A DNA stretch of 64,000 bases from Rhodoferax sp. (GCA_030682475.1 JAUXOA010000051.1:1-64000); one strand, 5' to 3'. Positions 35,380 through 45,981 are shown, counted from the stretch's first letter. Notes: generated by a model from the letters alone, not told the origin. Made by a program: numbers and translations.

Positions 35380-36595
35380 AGCCCCTGGTGATGCGCTGGA
35401 ACAGGCCCCCGGGCAGGCGCGCAACCAAGCCGTCAAGTTCGAGTGCCATCAACTGCGCTTGCAAATGGGCGGTGTCCATGCCAGAGCGGGCTTGCAGTGC
35501 ATCCAGCCCGACGGGATCGAACCCGAGGTCATCGAGCAGCGCATGTTCCGTCTCAAAAAGGCCCTCGGCCCTCTCACCAGGGTCATCAGCAGCGACTGGA
35601 TCAATAGCCCATGCGGGTCCGCCATCGAGCTTCATCTCTTCGAGCACATCCTGCGCCGATTCCACCAGTTTGGCCCCTTGCTTGATGAGCGCGTGGCAAC
35701 CGCGCGCCAGGGGTGAGTGAATCGAGCCGGGAATGGCAAAAACGTCCTTGCCCTGTTCGGCGCTCAGTCGGGCGGTGATGAGCGAGCCCGACTGCAACGC
35801 CGCCTCAATCACCAAAGTACCCTGTGCCAGTCCCGCAATGATGCGGTTGCGTTTGGGAAAATTGGCGGCCAAAGGTGGCGTGCCCAGCGGGTACTCGCTG
35901 ATGAGCAGCCCGTTTTGGGCGATGCGGTGGGCCAGCTCAAGGTGACTTTTGGGGTAGACACGGTCAAGCCCGGTACCGACCACGGCCACGGTGGCAAGCT
36001 TTTTCGAACCCGGGACTATGCTGTCCAACGCCCCCTCGTGCGCGGCCCCGTCGACCCCCAATGCCAGCCCGGACACCACGGTCAGGCCGGCCTGACCCAG
36101 CGCCTTGGAAAAATGTCGCGCGTTGGCCGCACCTTGCGGGGTCGGGTTGCGACTGCCCACCACGGCAATGCTCTGCGTCAGACTGTTGGCTATTAAATTA
36201 GTCGCTGTTTGCGTTTTATTCGCGGTAGTCAAGCTGGTATTTGATGAAAAAATTCCGGCCCCCAGCAGGTACAGCATCAGCGGTGGGTCATCGATGGTCA
36301 GAAGCGAAGCCGGGTAGTCGGCGTCACCCAAAACCATGATGTGGCGCTGGGCACTGTCTTGCCCGGCTTCCTGTAGCCAAGTCCAGGTGCGCTCAAGAAG
36401 CGCCGCCAGCTCAAGTGGCTCTGCACGCAGCGCCGTCGCCTGCGCCGGATTCACCACTTGCAGCAGCGCCGCCGCAGACTGCCCAAACACGGCGGCTGGC
36501 AGCCCGAACGCTGCCAGCAATTTGCGGGCGGTCTCGTTGCCAACGCCAGGTGTGAGCGTCAGGCGCAACCAGGCGGCAAGTTCTTCGCGCTCCAT
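35378..36595 (-). CDS. dprA: DNA-processing protein DprA
   Basis: This 405-residue protein protects incoming single-stranded DNA and loads RecA during natural transformation. The Rossmann-like core shows IAVVGSRNPTPQG, VVSGLALGVDGAAHEGAL, VAVVGTGLDRVYP, SEYPLGTPP, FPKRNRIIAGLAQGTLVIEA and the GSLITARLSAEQGKDVFAIPGS block. The C-terminal winged-helix DML1 domain (LDDLGFDPVGLDALQARSG) is present. Between MLYLLGAGIF and SIAVVGSRN lies an unusual ~20-residue Ser/Thr/Asn-rich stretch encoded by AT-rich DNA. It is 9 nt downstream of a LysM gene on the same strand. Confidence 0.95.
   Translation of the reverse strand: MEREELAAWLRLTLTPGVGNETARKLLAAFGLPAAVFGQSAAALLQVVNPAQATALRAEPLELAALLERTWTWLQEAGQDSAQRHIMVLGDADYPASLLTIDDPPLMLYLLGAGIFSSNTSLTTANKTQTATNLIANSLTQSIAVVGSRNPTPQGAANARHFSKALGQAGLTVVSGLALGVDGAAHEGALDSIVPGSKKLATVAVVGTGLDRVYPKSHLELAHRIAQNGLLISEYPLGTPPLAANFPKRNRIIAGLAQGTLVIEAALQSGSLITARLSAEQGKDVFAIPGSIHSPLARGCHALIKQGAKLVESAQDVLEEMKLDGGPAWAIDPVAADDPGERAEGLFETEHALLDDLGFDPVGLDALQARSGMDTAHLQAQLMALELDGLVARLPGGLFQRITRG
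36188..36239 (-). repeat. Probable in-frame repeat insertion within dprA
   Basis: This AT-rich ~52-bp block contains ATTAAATTAG, an inner GCG(TTTTATT)CGC dyad and outer AG...CT arms. It encodes roughly SLTTANKTQTATNLIANS between two conserved DprA blocks that are normally close together. Its layout recalls short interspersed repeats remembered from Comamonadaceae genomes. No second intact copy was found in this window, so the assignment is tentative. Confidence 0.4.
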
Positions 36596-36604
36596 CCGCA
36601 GCTT

Positions 36605-37834
36605 CTAGCGCGGGTTGACCAGCCGGTCACCCACTTTCGCGCCGTCCGTGATTTCCAGAATCAGCGCGTAGGAGAGCTTCTCGAAAGTCCGGAACACCAT
36701 CAGCAAGCCCTTGCGTTCGTCGGGTAATTTCATCTCAATGCGCGCCGCGTCGGTCTTGTCCACCAGGCGTGCCCCGTCTTTCAGAATGGCCATCACGTGC
36801 CCGCTCTCCAGGCCGTCCCGGGTCCCGCGATTGATCACCACCACCTGGTTTTGTGCCGCATTGACGACGGCACTGCCGTACACCGAAACGATTCGCCCAT
36901 CCACTTTGCCTTGTGGCGCGCGCGGTATGTAACTCAGCAACTGCCGCTCTGGCTCGGGCAGCAGCCGATCGCCGACACGCATCTCTTCCTTGGCCGCCAC
37001 AATGTCAATCGTGGCCGGAACAATGTCAGTGCGTGGTTTGCCATCCTTGCCGGTGGACTCCTGGGTTGCTTCGCCGCGAACCAGCAAAGCCTTGCCAACA
37101 TATTGCGCTTCATAGCCCAGAACTTCACCCGTCACCGGGTCTTTCAGGGGCGTTGCGTTGCGGAATATGCGGTATGTCTTCTGCTTTTGCCCCGGCTCAT
37201 CCCTTAGTGCGGAGTCGCCCTGACCGCGCGCGTAGGCGCGGTCGCCACGGGAGAGCAACACCCGGCCTTCTTGCGCTGCCACAATGCGTGGTGCAAATTT
37301 GAGCCCGTTCTCGTCGACGATCACCGGTTCAGCCAGAAAGGGTTCAATCAAGTGACTTTTCAAGGTCGGCAGGGCGTCGCTGGCCAGGCTCTCGTAGCGG
37401 ATGCGTGGCGACACGCGAACCGTATCGGTCGGCGCCCCGTCGGCGGTCGACTGCTGGGTGCGCAGCGTGGCATTCCCGTCTTTTTTCTCCAGGTACAACT
37501 TCTGCCCCGGGTAGATGAGGTGAGGATTCTTGATGTCAACCAGGTTCATGCCCCACAACTCGGGCCAGCGCCACGCACTTTTGAGAAAGACGCCTGAGAT
37601 GGCCCACAGCGTGTCACCCCGTTGGACGGTGTAGTTGTCGGGCGCATTGGCGGCCAATTCGCTCAAAGGCACACCCGCCTGCGCGACTTGGGCGGCCGTC
37701 GCCTTCTGGCCCGGCGTGACGGACAAATTCTGGGCCGACACCGTTGGGGCTGCCACGGTGCCAGTCAGCACCGCCATCGCGGCTATTGCGACTTTGGCTT
37801 TCGCCATCATGTGTTTGGTCATATTTCGCTGCAT
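36605..37834 (-). CDS. Secreted LysM domain protein
   Basis: This is a 409-residue exported protein. A signal peptide (AKVAIAAMAVLTGTVAAPTVSAQ) ends near residue 35. A LysM peptidoglycan-binding domain then begins at NYTVQRGDTLWAISGVFL and ends at PHLIYPGQKLYL. The long C-terminal region has no recognised catalytic motif. Genes of this type are usually found beside dprA in betaproteobacteria, as here. A second ATG 12 nt downstream is also possible. The role is probably cell-wall binding; nothing more specific can be claimed. Confidence 0.85.
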   Translation of the reverse strand: MQRNMTKHMMAKAKVAIAAMAVLTGTVAAPTVSAQNLSVTPGQKATAAQVAQAGVPLSELAANAPDNYTVQRGDTLWAISGVFLKSAWRWPELWGMNLVDIKNPHLIYPGQKLYLEKKDGNATLRTQQSTADGAPTDTVRVSPRIRYESLASDALPTLKSHLIEPFLAEPVIVDENGLKFAPRIVAAQEGRVLLSRGDRAYARGQGDSALRDEPGQKQKTYRIFRNATPLKDPVTGEVLGYEAQYVGKALLVRGEATQESTGKDGKPRTDIVPATIDIVAAKEEMRVGDRLLPEPERQLLSYIPRAPQGKVDGRIVSVYGSAVVNAAQNQVVVINRGTRDGLESGHVMAILKDGARLVDKTDAARIEMKLPDERKGLLMVFRTFEKLSYALILEITDGAKVGDRLVNPR

Positions 37835-38008
37835 TGCAAAGGTCTCTTGGGCTGTTCGGGATGGTGCGCTGCCGCCTTGTCAGCCCGAAAAAAATCCTGA
37901 TAAATTACGCGCGATTTTGCGCTCAAGCCCTTGATTCGGCAACGTTTTATATCCAGGGACTGTGCTGAACCTGCGAAAAGTAGCGAAAATAACGACATTC
38001 TGAAACTT

Positions 38009-38063
38009 TGCGGGACAGACCGCAGTTACGCGAAGCGAACCAGCTCTGTCCTCAACTGATTAT
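38009..38063 (+). repeat. Copy 3 of the ~55-nt structured repeat (5' of def)
   Basis: It runs TTGCGGGACAGACCGCAG to CTCTGTCCTCAACTGATTA. It has the outer GGACAGA/TCTGTCC stem and the inner GTTA-CGC-GAA-GCG-AAC hairpin. It lies in the 283-bp space between the LysM gene and def, oriented like def, and is followed within 20 nt by a truncated copy. Confidence 0.88.
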
Positions 38064-38083
38064 CGGATGTTGGAAGTTCACTT

Positions 38084-38114
38084 TGCGGGACAGACCGAAT
38101 CCTCAACTGATTAA
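38084..38114 (+). repeat. Truncated copy of the structured repeat abutting the def start
   Basis: TTGCGGGACAGACCG joins directly to AATCCTCAACTGATTAA, so both ends are kept and the central hairpin region is missing. It ends 3 nt before the def start codon, leaving no room for a normal ribosome-binding site. Confidence 0.75.
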
Positions 38115-38117
38115 AAC

Positions 38118-38627
38118 ATGGCTTTACTCTCCATTCTTTGCTTTCCCGACCCCAGGCTGCACACCGTGGCCAAGCCGGTGTCGGCGGTGGACGCGCGCAT
38201 CCGGACGCTCATTGTGGATATGCTGCACACCATGTACGACGCCAAAGGCATTGGCCTGGCGGCCACGCAGGTCGACGTCCATGAACGCCTGATTGTGATG
38301 GACGTGTCCGAAGAACGCGATCAGCCCCTGGTGCTGATCAATCCTCAGATCCTCTGGACCAGCGCCGAGACCCACCTCAACGAGGAAGGCTGCTTGTCAG
38401 TGCCCGGTATTTATGATGGTGTGCAACGTTTTGACGCCGTCACGGTGAGCGCCCTGGATGACGCTGGAAAATCCCGCATCATTGAAGCCGAAGACCTGCT
38501 GGCGGTGTGCATCCAGCACGAGATGGACCACTTGATGGGCAAAGTGTTTGTCGAATACCTCTCACCCCTGAAACGCAATCGCATCAAGAAAAAAATGCTC
38601 AAGGCGCAGCGTGAGGAGCCGTGTTGA
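38118..38627 (+). CDS. def: Peptide deformylase
   Basis: This 169-residue metalloenzyme removes the N-formyl group from nascent proteins. All three active-site motifs are present: [11 protein letters not shown] (motif I), [12 protein letters not shown] (motif II with the metal cysteine) and [12 protein letters not shown] (motif III, HEMDH). The ATG is preceded by a truncated repeat rather than a recognisable Shine-Dalgarno sequence. Its end overlaps fmt by 7 nt in the usual def-fmt pair. Confidence 0.97.
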   Translation: MALLSILCFPDPRLHTVAKPVSAVDARIRTLIVDMLHTMYDAKGIGLAATQVDVHERLIVMDVSEERDQPLVLINPQILWTSAETHLNEEGCLSVPGIYDGVQRFDAVTVSALDDAGKSRIIEAEDLLAVCIQHEMDHLMGKVFVEYLSPLKRNRIKKKMLKAQREEPC

Positions 38628-39592
38628 GGCTCATCTTCGCGGGCACGCCCGAGTTTGCCCGCGTCGCTCTGGAGCGCCTGCACGCTGCCGGTTTTGAGAT
38701 TGCGCTGGTGCTGACCCAGCCCGACCGCCCGGCCGGGCGCGGCATGAAGTTGCAGGCATCCAGCGTCAAACAATATGCGCTCGAGCAAGGCCTGCCGCTG
38801 GCGCAGCCGCGCAGCCTGCGGCTGGACGGCAAATACCCGGTTGATGCGGCCGCGGCGCGCGCCCTGATTGAGGCGGCGCAGGCGGATGCCATGGTGGTGG
38901 CCGCCTACGGCCTGATCCTGCCGCAGTGGGTGCTTGACACGCCGCGTTGGGGCTGCCTGAACATCCACGCCTCGCTGTTGCCGCGCTGGCGCGGCGCGGC
39001 GCCGATTCACCGTGCCATTGAAGCCGGAGACGTCGAGACCGGCGTCACCCTCATGCAAATGGACGCCGGACTGGATACCGGCGATATGCTGCTGGTCGAA
39101 AAGTTGCCCATCGCTGCCACCGACACCAGCGCCACCTTGCACGACAAACTGGCAGCGCTGGGCGCCCGCCTGATGGTCGAAGCACTGGAACTGGCGGCTT
39201 GCGGCGGTCTGAAACCGGTCCCCCAAGCGGTGCAAGGTGTGAGCTATGCGCACAAAATTGAAAAGCACGAGGCCGTAATTGACTGGGCGCAAACGGCCGA
39301 GCTGATTGCACGGCGTGTTCGCGCCTTTGACCCGTTCCCGGGTGCCTGCGCCACGGTGAATGGTGAAACGCTCAAAATCTGGACCGCAAACGCAGCCTCA
39401 GGTACGCCGCCTTCAGGTACAAAGTATGGGTCAATTCTGGCGGTAGCCCCTGAGGGCATTGCCGTCGCAGCCATGAATTCCATGGTAACCATCACTCAGT
39501 TGCAGCGCCCTGGCGGCAAGCGTTTGGGGGTGGCCGACTTCCTGCGCGGCTTTGATCTGCGGCCCGGTATGGGCTTTGAGAAGCACGGGTGA
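38621..39592 (+). CDS. fmt: Methionyl-tRNA formyltransferase
   Basis: This 323-residue enzyme formylates initiator Met-tRNA. It has [15 protein letters not shown] at the start, [15 protein letters not shown] for the folate/loop region, [21 protein letters not shown] with the HxSLLP catalytic motif, and the C-terminal OB-like tRNA-binding domain. It starts at GTG (38621) or the adjacent TTG, overlapping the def stop, behind GAGGAG. It converges on the diguanylate cyclase gene. Confidence 0.96.
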   Translation: MLRLIFAGTPEFARVALERLHAAGFEIALVLTQPDRPAGRGMKLQASSVKQYALEQGLPLAQPRSLRLDGKYPVDAAAARALIEAAQADAMVVAAYGLILPQWVLDTPRWGCLNIHASLLPRWRGAAPIHRAIEAGDVETGVTLMQMDAGLDTGDMLLVEKLPIAATDTSATLHDKLAALGARLMVEALELAACGGLKPVPQAVQGVSYAHKIEKHEAVIDWAQTAELIARRVRAFDPFPGACATVNGETLKIWTANAASGTPPSGTKYGSILAVAPEGIAVAAMNSMVTITQLQRPGGKRLGVADFLRGFDLRPGMGFEKHG

Positions 39593-39618
39593 TTGCCCGC
39601 GCCATTGCCGAGGCACTG

Positions 39619-40584
39619 TCAGCCGCCGTAAGCCTGCCCCCGCCCATTGTTCTTGGCAAAATACAAGCGGGTGTCGGCTAAAGCCACCAGCGCAGCACTG
39701 TCGCTGGCAGTCTTTCCGGCTATTGTGTTTGTCTCTTGTTTTGAACGCGTTGCCACGCCCAGACTGATGGTGACAAATGGACTGACGTCGGATTTTTCGT
39801 GCGGAATTTCCTTCGCTCTGACCTGCTGCTCCAACTGGCGTGCCATGAGCATCGCGTCATCGAACCGGATGTCGGGCAGAATGCAGACAAATTCCTCGCC
39901 ACCGTAACGCGCCACCACATCGGCCGGGCGCTTCAGCGCATCCTTCAGTGTCATGGCGATTTGTTGCAGGCAGTCGTCTCCGGCCTGGTGACCATAGTGA
40001 TCGTTGTAGCGCTTGAAGAAGTCGACATCGAGCAGAATGACGCTCAGGGGTGAATCATTGCGTGCTGCGCGCGCCCATTCGATCGCCAGTTGCTGGTCAA
40101 AATAACGACGGTTAAAGACGCCCGTCAGACCATCCAGGAACACCAGTTTGCGCAGCAGGTCGGACTGTTGTTTGAGCAAGAGATGGGTCTTGACTCTGGC
40201 CCGCACCACGGCCGGGTTGACCGGCTTGGCAATGAAGTCAACCGCCCCCACCTCCAGGCCGTGAGTTTCCTGCACCGCGTCATCGTGCGCGGTCAGAAAA
40301 ATCACCGGAATGTTTCGCGTTGCTTCATCGGCCTTGAGCTGTGTGCAAACTTCAAAACCGTCCATTCCCGGCATCACCACGTCGAGCAACACCAGATCCG
40401 GCGGCTTATCTTTGCAAATCGCCAGCGCCTGCGCGCCACTGGTGGCCATGAACACCTGGTAGTCAGCCGCAAAGATCTGGTACATCACCTGAATATTGAT
40501 CGGCTGATCGTCCACCACCAGCAGCCGGGGTTTGCCCTGCGTGGCGTCAAGCAGCTTGGCGATGGGTGTGTCGTCGTTGAACAT
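39619..40584 (-). CDS. Response regulator with diguanylate cyclase (GGDEF) output
   Basis: This PleD-like protein of ~321 residues has a receiver domain (LLVVDDQPINIQ, LVLLDVVMPGMDGFE with the phospho-aspartate, IAKPVNP lysine) followed by a GGDEF domain (LDGLTGVFNRRYFD, LDVDFFKRYND, RYGGEEF). The allosteric I-site RPAD lies five residues before GGEEF, so product inhibition by c-di-GMP is expected. The ATG at MFNDDTPIAK, 2 nt past the kinase stop, was chosen; another ATG 42 nt upstream overlaps the kinase gene. The cognate kinase is very likely the upstream hybrid kinase. Confidence 0.92.
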   Translation of the reverse strand: MFNDDTPIAKLLDATQGKPRLLVVDDQPINIQVMYQIFAADYQVFMATSGAQALAICKDKPPDLVLLDVVMPGMDGFEVCTQLKADEATRNIPVIFLTAHDDAVQETHGLEVGAVDFIAKPVNPAVVRARVKTHLLLKQQSDLLRKLVFLDGLTGVFNRRYFDQQLAIEWARAARNDSPLSVILLDVDFFKRYNDHYGHQAGDDCLQQIAMTLKDALKRPADVVARYGGEEFVCILPDIRFDDAMLMARQLEQQVRAKEIPHEKSDVSPFVTISLGVATRSKQETNTIAGKTASDSAALVALADTRLYFAKNNGRGQAYGG

Positions 40585-40586
40585 GG

Positions 40587-43500
40587 TCAGATCGAAGGGC
40601 TGAATTTCTGAAGCAGGGCCTTGCATTGAATCATGCCCTGCGCGAAGTCAAATGTGGCCAGTGCCGCGTCCAGCCCCTTGAGTTCGTCGGGTGCGCTGTG
40701 AGCCAGGGTGTGGCGCAATTGCGCATAGACGTCCACAGCGCGCATGTCAGAATTATTCAGCAAGTCATGCAATTCCCGAATGTCCGCCAGCATCCGGGGG
40801 GTGTCCAACGCAAGGTTCGTGGCGGCGGCCGGACCCTGCGCTGCAGGCGGGGTGAACCTTTCGGCGATTTGGCCCATGATGCGGCCAGTTGAAGCCACGG
40901 CGGCGCGAAAGTCGGCGCGCAAAACGTCATGCCGAAGGCTAGCGTCTGCGCTCTTGACGATGCTTTCAGTCTGACGGGCCACGGCCGCCAGATAGCTGGC
41001 ACCCACGGTCGCGGAAAGCCCCTTGAGCGTATGCAACAAACCGGCTGCTCCGGCTAATTCACCCCTCTGCAAAAGCCCGTCGAGTTGATCCGGCAGGCTG
41101 GCGATCTGGTCCAGGTAAGACTGGAGAATACGGGCATACAGGGCGGTGTTGTCCCCCAGGCGTTTCAGCGCACCCTCTACGTCAACGGTGTCAACTGGGG
41201 GCAGGGTTTGGGCCGGGCCATGGGCTGCCGCGCTGGCTGGCGTTGCGGCAGCGCTCGGGTCGGCGGCTGGCGCTGAAGCAGCGTCAGTGGAGCGCCTGAT
41301 GTGGCTTTGCAACACCTTGATCAGGTGGGAAAGATCAAAGGGCTTGCCCACGTGGTCATTCATGCCGGCTGCCAGGCAGGCCTCCCGGTCAGACGCCATG
41401 GCGTTGGCGGTCATGGCAATCACGGGCAGGTCCGTCAAGCCCAATTCATGGCGAATGAGGCGCGTGGCGGTGTAGCCGTCCATCACCGGCATCTGGATGT
41501 CCATCAGCACAGCATCAAAGGGCGGGCGGGCGGCAGCCACAGCGGCAACACCCAATTGCCCGTTGGCCGCGAGTTCAATCAGCGCACCTTCGGCGCTCAG
41601 CAGTTCCTGCGCTATTTGCTGGTTGATCAGATTGTCTTCAACCACCAGCAAACGCAGGCCTTCCAGATGACGTTGTTTTGCGGCTTGTACTCTGGGGCTG
41701 GCACGCAGATGGGGGCGGCCGGCCTGGGCGTCGACCACCGCGTCAAACAGCATGGACGCGGTAACCGGCTTGACCAGAAAGCCATTCAGGCGCGCCTGCT
41801 CCTGCGCCGAGCGCTGCGAGAGCCTTTCCCGGCCATGGGCGGTCACCATGACGATGATGGGCGCATCCACAGACGGGGTGATCTGCCGTAGGCGCAGAGA
41901 AGTTTCCCAGCCATCCATGCCGGGCATCTCCCAGTCCATAAAGACCGCCTGGTAGGGCGCTTGGGCGGCTTTGGCGCGTGCCTCGACCAGGCCAACAGCT
42001 TCGACCCCGCTTGCCGCCACGTCAACCTGCCAGCCCCAGGACTGCGCCATGGTCACCAGTAATTCGCGCGCTACTGCGTTGTCGTCCACCACCAGCACGC
42101 TCAGGTGTGTTGACAGGCGCGCGCTGGACAAGTCCAGGTCCGGGTCGTCGGGCACCTGATCGGTGGCGGGCAGGGTGACGGTGAAGTAAAACGTGCTGCC
42201 CTGGCCCATCACACTGTCCAGCGCCAGCTCGCCGCCCATCAGCGCCACCAGCCGTTTGCAAATGGACAGGCCCAGGCCGGTGCCGCCAAAGCGTCGGGTG
42301 GTCGAGGTCTCAGCCTGTGAAAAGTCGTCAAAAATGTGTTTCTGGTTCTCGGGGGCAATCCCGATGCCGCTGTCGCGCACTGAAAAGCGCAGCGTGGTGT
42401 CGGGGCCGGTCCGGGCCAGCACCTTGACTTGAATGACCACTTCGCCCTGCGCTGTGAACTTGATGGCATTGCCGCTCAGGTTGATGAGCACCTGCTGCAA
42501 GCGCATCGAATCGCCAATCAGGGCCTTGGGGACGGCCGGGTCAATGTCAAACAGCACCTCAACCGGTTTTTCAGCCACGTTGGCCGACACGATAACCGAC
42601 AGGTTGCGTAGCAGGCGATCAAGCCGGAATGGGTGGGAATCGAGCGCCATCCTGTCAGCATCGATTTTGGAGAAATCCAGAATGTTGTTGAGTAATACCA
42701 GCAGCGATTTGGCGGCATCCTCAGTCTTGCTGGCGTAGTCAAGTTGACGCTTTGACAGATCGGTGCTGTGCAGCAGTTTGAGCATGCCCAGAATGGCATT
42801 CATGGGGGTGCGGATTTCGTGGCTCATGTTGGCCAGGAACTGGCTCTTGGCGACAGTGGCTGCCTGCGCTTCTTGCACGGCTGTGTGCAGCGAGCTTTCA
42901 TAATCCTTCTTGGCGGTGATGTCGGTGCGGATGGAAACGTATTTCTCAATCGCACCGTTCTTATCGAAAAAAGGTGCGATGACAGCGTCAACCCAATACC
43001 GGGCGCCGTCCTTGGCGCGGTTGCACACCACATCGTGCCAGACGTAACCGCTTGAGATGGTCTTCCACATGGCAGCCCAGAATTCATCAGACTGGGCATC
43101 GGACTTGACGATCCGGTGGTTTTGCCCCATCAGTTCTTTACGGCTGTAGCCGCTGATGCGGCTGAACAACTCGTTGACGTAGATGATGTTGCCTGCTGGG
43201 TCGGCAATCGAGACGATCGAATGCTGGTCAATCGCCGCCATCAGGGCCTGGGACTCCCGCACCGACTGGGTCAGTAGTTGATTCGCAGTTTTTTGTCCGC
43301 TAAGCAGGCGATCGAGATCCTTGGTCATGGCCCTTGCCAGAGTCTGGGCGCGGGCGCGGCCAACGAGCAGGAGCCAGGCGCTGATGGCCATCAGAAGGCT
43401 TGCTACCACACCGCCCACGCCCACCAGCAGCGGCCTGCTGCTTTCCAGTTGCGACTCGAGCCGGGCGCTGCTGCCTGCGCGTAGCAGCAGCAGCCGTCCC

Positions 43501-44402
43501 TCAATCGGCAGGGCGCGGTATTTATGAAGTTTGCGTTGCGTCGAAAAATCTGTTGGCGAGACTGTACCGGCACTTGCATCAATCATTTTTTGCGAGAAAA
43601 ACACAAGTGTTTTTGCTGAAGCTTGGAGGTCATCAAACAGCTCGAAATCAACCATGCCATTGGCGACAAAAGTGGAGCTGGACAACAGTTCATTGGCCAC
43701 CAGGGGGGTGAAAAAAAGTCCGGCCAGTTGGGCCCGACGCGCCTGCGCTGTAGCGGGCTTTGTGCCATCCTTAAAAACCGGCACCAGGTAGAGAAACCCC
43801 GCGCCCTTTTTTCCGTCCTGAACCAGCGTAATGGCGTTCGAGAGGCTTGGCTCGCCGGTGTCGATGGCGCGTTCAACCGCCGCGCGGCGAATCGGCTCGG
43901 AACCCAGGTCCAGCCCTTGGGCGGCGCGGTTGTTGGCCAGGGGTTCGATGTATTTGATGACATACAAATCGGCGGCGTCGCCTTGGGTTTTGACGGAAAA
44001 ATCGGGGGCCTGATCAGCTTTTTCGGTCGCCTCGAAGCGGGCAAGGTCAGTGCGCATGACGCGCTCAATGTAGCCAAAGCCGCGCACGCCGGGGAATTCT
44101 GATGCGATGTCGCGTGCTGCCACGTAGGCACCAAAATTGGCCCGCCGCATGACGCCGGTGCTGGCCTGCGCGCCGATGGCGCCCCGCATGCCATACAAGG
44201 GTTGAGTGAACTGGTTCCGAATGGAGGCATCGATGCGATCAAAATTCTCGTTCAATTGCTCCCGCGCCTGATCATGAATATGTTGCCGGGTGGTGTACAC
44301 GCTGTAGGCCGTCAGCGAGAGGCCGGCCACCAGCAGCACAAGCGTCGATAACAAAGGATTCCAGCCGTATTGCAGTGGGTTGAAGTTGAATTTCTTACGC
44401 AT
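40587..44402 (-). CDS. Hybrid sensor histidine kinase (CHASE-PAS-HisKA-HATPase-REC-REC-HPt)
   Basis: This inner-membrane kinase of ~1271 residues has two membrane segments flanking a periplasmic CHASE-type sensor ([13 protein letters not shown]), then a PAS domain ([20 protein letters not shown]), HisKA ([16 protein letters not shown], phospho-histidine) and HATPase ([25 protein letters not shown]). Two receiver domains follow ([29 protein letters not shown]) and a C-terminal HPt ([13 protein letters not shown]). The ATG at [11 protein letters not shown] was preferred; in-frame ATGs exist at 44441 and 44453. It forms an apparent two-gene unit with the GGDEF response regulator. The signal is unknown. 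Confidence 0.92.
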   Translation of the reverse strand: MRKKFNFNPLQYGWNPLLSTLVLLVAGLSLTAYSVYTTRQHIHDQAREQLNENFDRIDASIRNQFTQPLYGMRGAIGAQASTGVMRRANFGAYVAARDIASEFPGVRGFGYIERVMRTDLARFEATEKADQAPDFSVKTQGDAADLYVIKYIEPLANNRAAQGLDLGSEPIRRAAVERAIDTGEPSLSNAITLVQDGKKGAGFLYLVPVFKDGTKPATAQARRAQLAGLFFTPLVANELLSSSTFVANGMVDFELFDDLQASAKTLVFFSQKMIDASAGTVSPTDFSTQRKLHKYRALPIEGRLLLLRAGSSARLESQLESSRPLLVGVGGVVASLLMAISAWLLLVGRARAQTLARAMTKDLDRLLSGQKTANQLLTQSVRESQALMAAIDQHSIVSIADPAGNIIYVNELFSRISGYSRKELMGQNHRIVKSDAQSDEFWAAMWKTISSGYVWHDVVCNRAKDGARYWVDAVIAPFFDKNGAIEKYVSIRTDITAKKDYESSLHTAVQEAQAATVAKSQFLANMSHEIRTPMNAILGMLKLLHSTDLSKRQLDYASKTEDAAKSLLVLLNNILDFSKIDADRMALDSHPFRLDRLLRNLSVIVSANVAEKPVEVLFDIDPAVPKALIGDSMRLQQVLINLSGNAIKFTAQGEVVIQVKVLARTGPDTTLRFSVRDSGIGIAPENQKHIFDDFSQAETSTTRRFGGTGLGLSICKRLVALMGGELALDSVMGQGSTFYFTVTLPATDQVPDDPDLDLSSARLSTHLSVLVVDDNAVARELLVTMAQSWGWQVDVAASGVEAVGLVEARAKAAQAPYQAVFMDWEMPGMDGWETSLRLRQITPSVDAPIIVMVTAHGRERLSQRSAQEQARLNGFLVKPVTASMLFDAVVDAQAGRPHLRASPRVQAAKQRHLEGLRLLVVEDNLINQQIAQELLSAEGALIELAANGQLGVAAVAAARPPFDAVLMDIQMPVMDGYTATRLIRHELGLTDLPVIAMTANAMASDREACLAAGMNDHVGKPFDLSHLIKVLQSHIRRSTDAASAPAADPSAAATPASAAAHGPAQTLPPVDTVDVEGALKRLGDNTALYARILQSYLDQIASLPDQLDGLLQRGELAGAAGLLHTLKGLSATVGASYLAAVARQTESIVKSADASLRHDVLRADFRAAVASTGRIMGQIAERFTPPAAQGPAAATNLALDTPRMLADIRELHDLLNNSDMRAVDVYAQLRHTLAHSAPDELKGLDAALATFDFAQGMIQCKALLQKFSPSI

Positions 44403-44542
44403 AAGTATTTGTCTTTTTTTCCGCTGATCTGGCGTGTTCATTATGAACGACATTTTTGGTCCATTGCAAGATGCGCAAGCTGACGCTGGCGTGGAAGCTC
44501 TTCCGTGTGAAAATGGGAACTCAATTACCAGGAATCTGCCTC

Positions 44543-45976
44543 ATGCCCCATCGCGCCACCAAAATCGTCGCCACCCTTGGCCCGGCCTCCAGCGACCCGG
44601 CGTTGCTGGAGCAGATGATTCGCGCCGGCGTCAATGTGGTGCGCTTGAACTTCAGCCACGGCCAGGCGCAAGACCATATTGACCGGGCCCGACTGGTGCG
44701 TGAAGTGGCAAAGCGTGTCGGCCGCGAGGTGGCCATCATGGCCGACCTGCAGGGCCCCAAAATCCGCGTTGGCAAATTTGCTGCTGGCAGCGTGATGCTG
44801 GAATCAGGCCAGAAGTTTGTGCTCGATGCCGCGCGTACCGAGCTCGGCGATATCGATGGTGTGGGGCTGGACTACAAGGCGCTGCCGCGCGAGGTCAAGG
44901 CGGGTGATGTGCTGTTGCTTAACGATGGCCTGATCGTGATCACGGTAGATGCGGTCAAGGGCGAGGCCGTGCATACCACGGTGAAAATGGGGGGCGAGTT
45001 GTCCAACAACAAGGGCATCAACAAGCAGGGCGGCGGCCTGACGGCGCCGGCGCTGACGGCCAAGGACATGGACGACATCCGCACCGCCATGAGTTTCCAG
45101 GCCGACTACGTGGCTGTGAGTTTTCCCAAGAGTGCGAGCGACATGGAACTGGCGCGCCAGTTGTGCAACGTGGCGGCGGCCGAGTACGGACACAAGCCGG
45201 GACTGATTGCCAAGATCGAACGGGCCGAGGCGATTCCGAAGCTGGAAGAAATTTTGCGCGCCAGCGACGGCATCATGGTGGCGCGTGGCGATCTGGCGGT
45301 TGAGGTCGGCAATGCCACCGTGCCGGCCCTGCAAAAACGCATGATCAAGCTCGCCCGCGAGCATGACAAGGTGGTAATTACCGCTACGCAAATGATGGAG
45401 TCCATGATCACCAACCCGGTGCCGACCCGCGCCGAGGTCAGCGACGTGGCCAACGCGGTGCTCGATGGCACCGACGCCGTGATGCTGTCAGCCGAGACGG
45501 CAACCGGCAAATACCCGTTGGAAACGGTTCAAGAGATGGCCAAGATTTGCCTGGCGGCCGAAGGGCCTGGAGACTTCAAGCTGGAAGCCGATTTCACCGG
45601 CAAGAAGTTCAGTCGCATTGACCAGTCGATTGCCATGGGTGCGCTGTTTACCGCCCATCATCTCGGTGCCAAGGCGATCGTGGCCATGACCGACAGCGGC
45701 TCGACCGCGCTGTGGATGAGCCGCCATCTGATTCAAGTGCCAATTTATGCGCTCACCTCCAAGGTGGCGACGCAACGCAAGATGGCGCTGTACCGCAATG
45801 TGCAGCCCTTGTTCATCGACACCAGTGCCGACCGCGACACAGCGCTGAAGGAGGCCGAGAACCACCTGAAAACCCGTGGCATTGTGCAAAAAGGCGACAT
45901 TTACGCCATCACCTGCGGCGAGCCCATGGGCGCGCCGGGCGGCACCAACATGCTCAAAATCTGCCAGGTGTCGTAA
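44543..45976 (+). CDS. pyk: Pyruvate kinase
   Basis: This 477-residue glycolytic enzyme converts phosphoenolpyruvate and ADP to pyruvate and ATP. It shows TKIVATLGPASSDP, LNFSHGQAQDH, IMADLQGPKIRVG, the catalytic IAKIERAEAIPKLEEIL, VARGDLAVEVG and VVITATQMMESMI. The ATG at MPHRATKIVATL is set by homology and a nearby AGGA. It is divergent from the hybrid kinase gene and followed by fba, so two glycolytic genes are neighbours. Confidence 0.96.
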   Translation: MPHRATKIVATLGPASSDPALLEQMIRAGVNVVRLNFSHGQAQDHIDRARLVREVAKRVGREVAIMADLQGPKIRVGKFAAGSVMLESGQKFVLDAARTELGDIDGVGLDYKALPREVKAGDVLLLNDGLIVITVDAVKGEAVHTTVKMGGELSNNKGINKQGGGLTAPALTAKDMDDIRTAMSFQADYVAVSFPKSASDMELARQLCNVAAAEYGHKPGLIAKIERAEAIPKLEEILRASDGIMVARGDLAVEVGNATVPALQKRMIKLAREHDKVVITATQMMESMITNPVPTRAEVSDVANAVLDGTDAVMLSAETATGKYPLETVQEMAKICLAAEGPGDFKLEADFTGKKFSRIDQSIAMGALFTAHHLGAKAIVAMTDSGSTALWMSRHLIQVPIYALTSKVATQRKMALYRNVQPLFIDTSADRDTALKEAENHLKTRGIVQKGDIYAITCGEPMGAPGGTNMLKICQVS

Positions 45977-45981
45977 GGATA

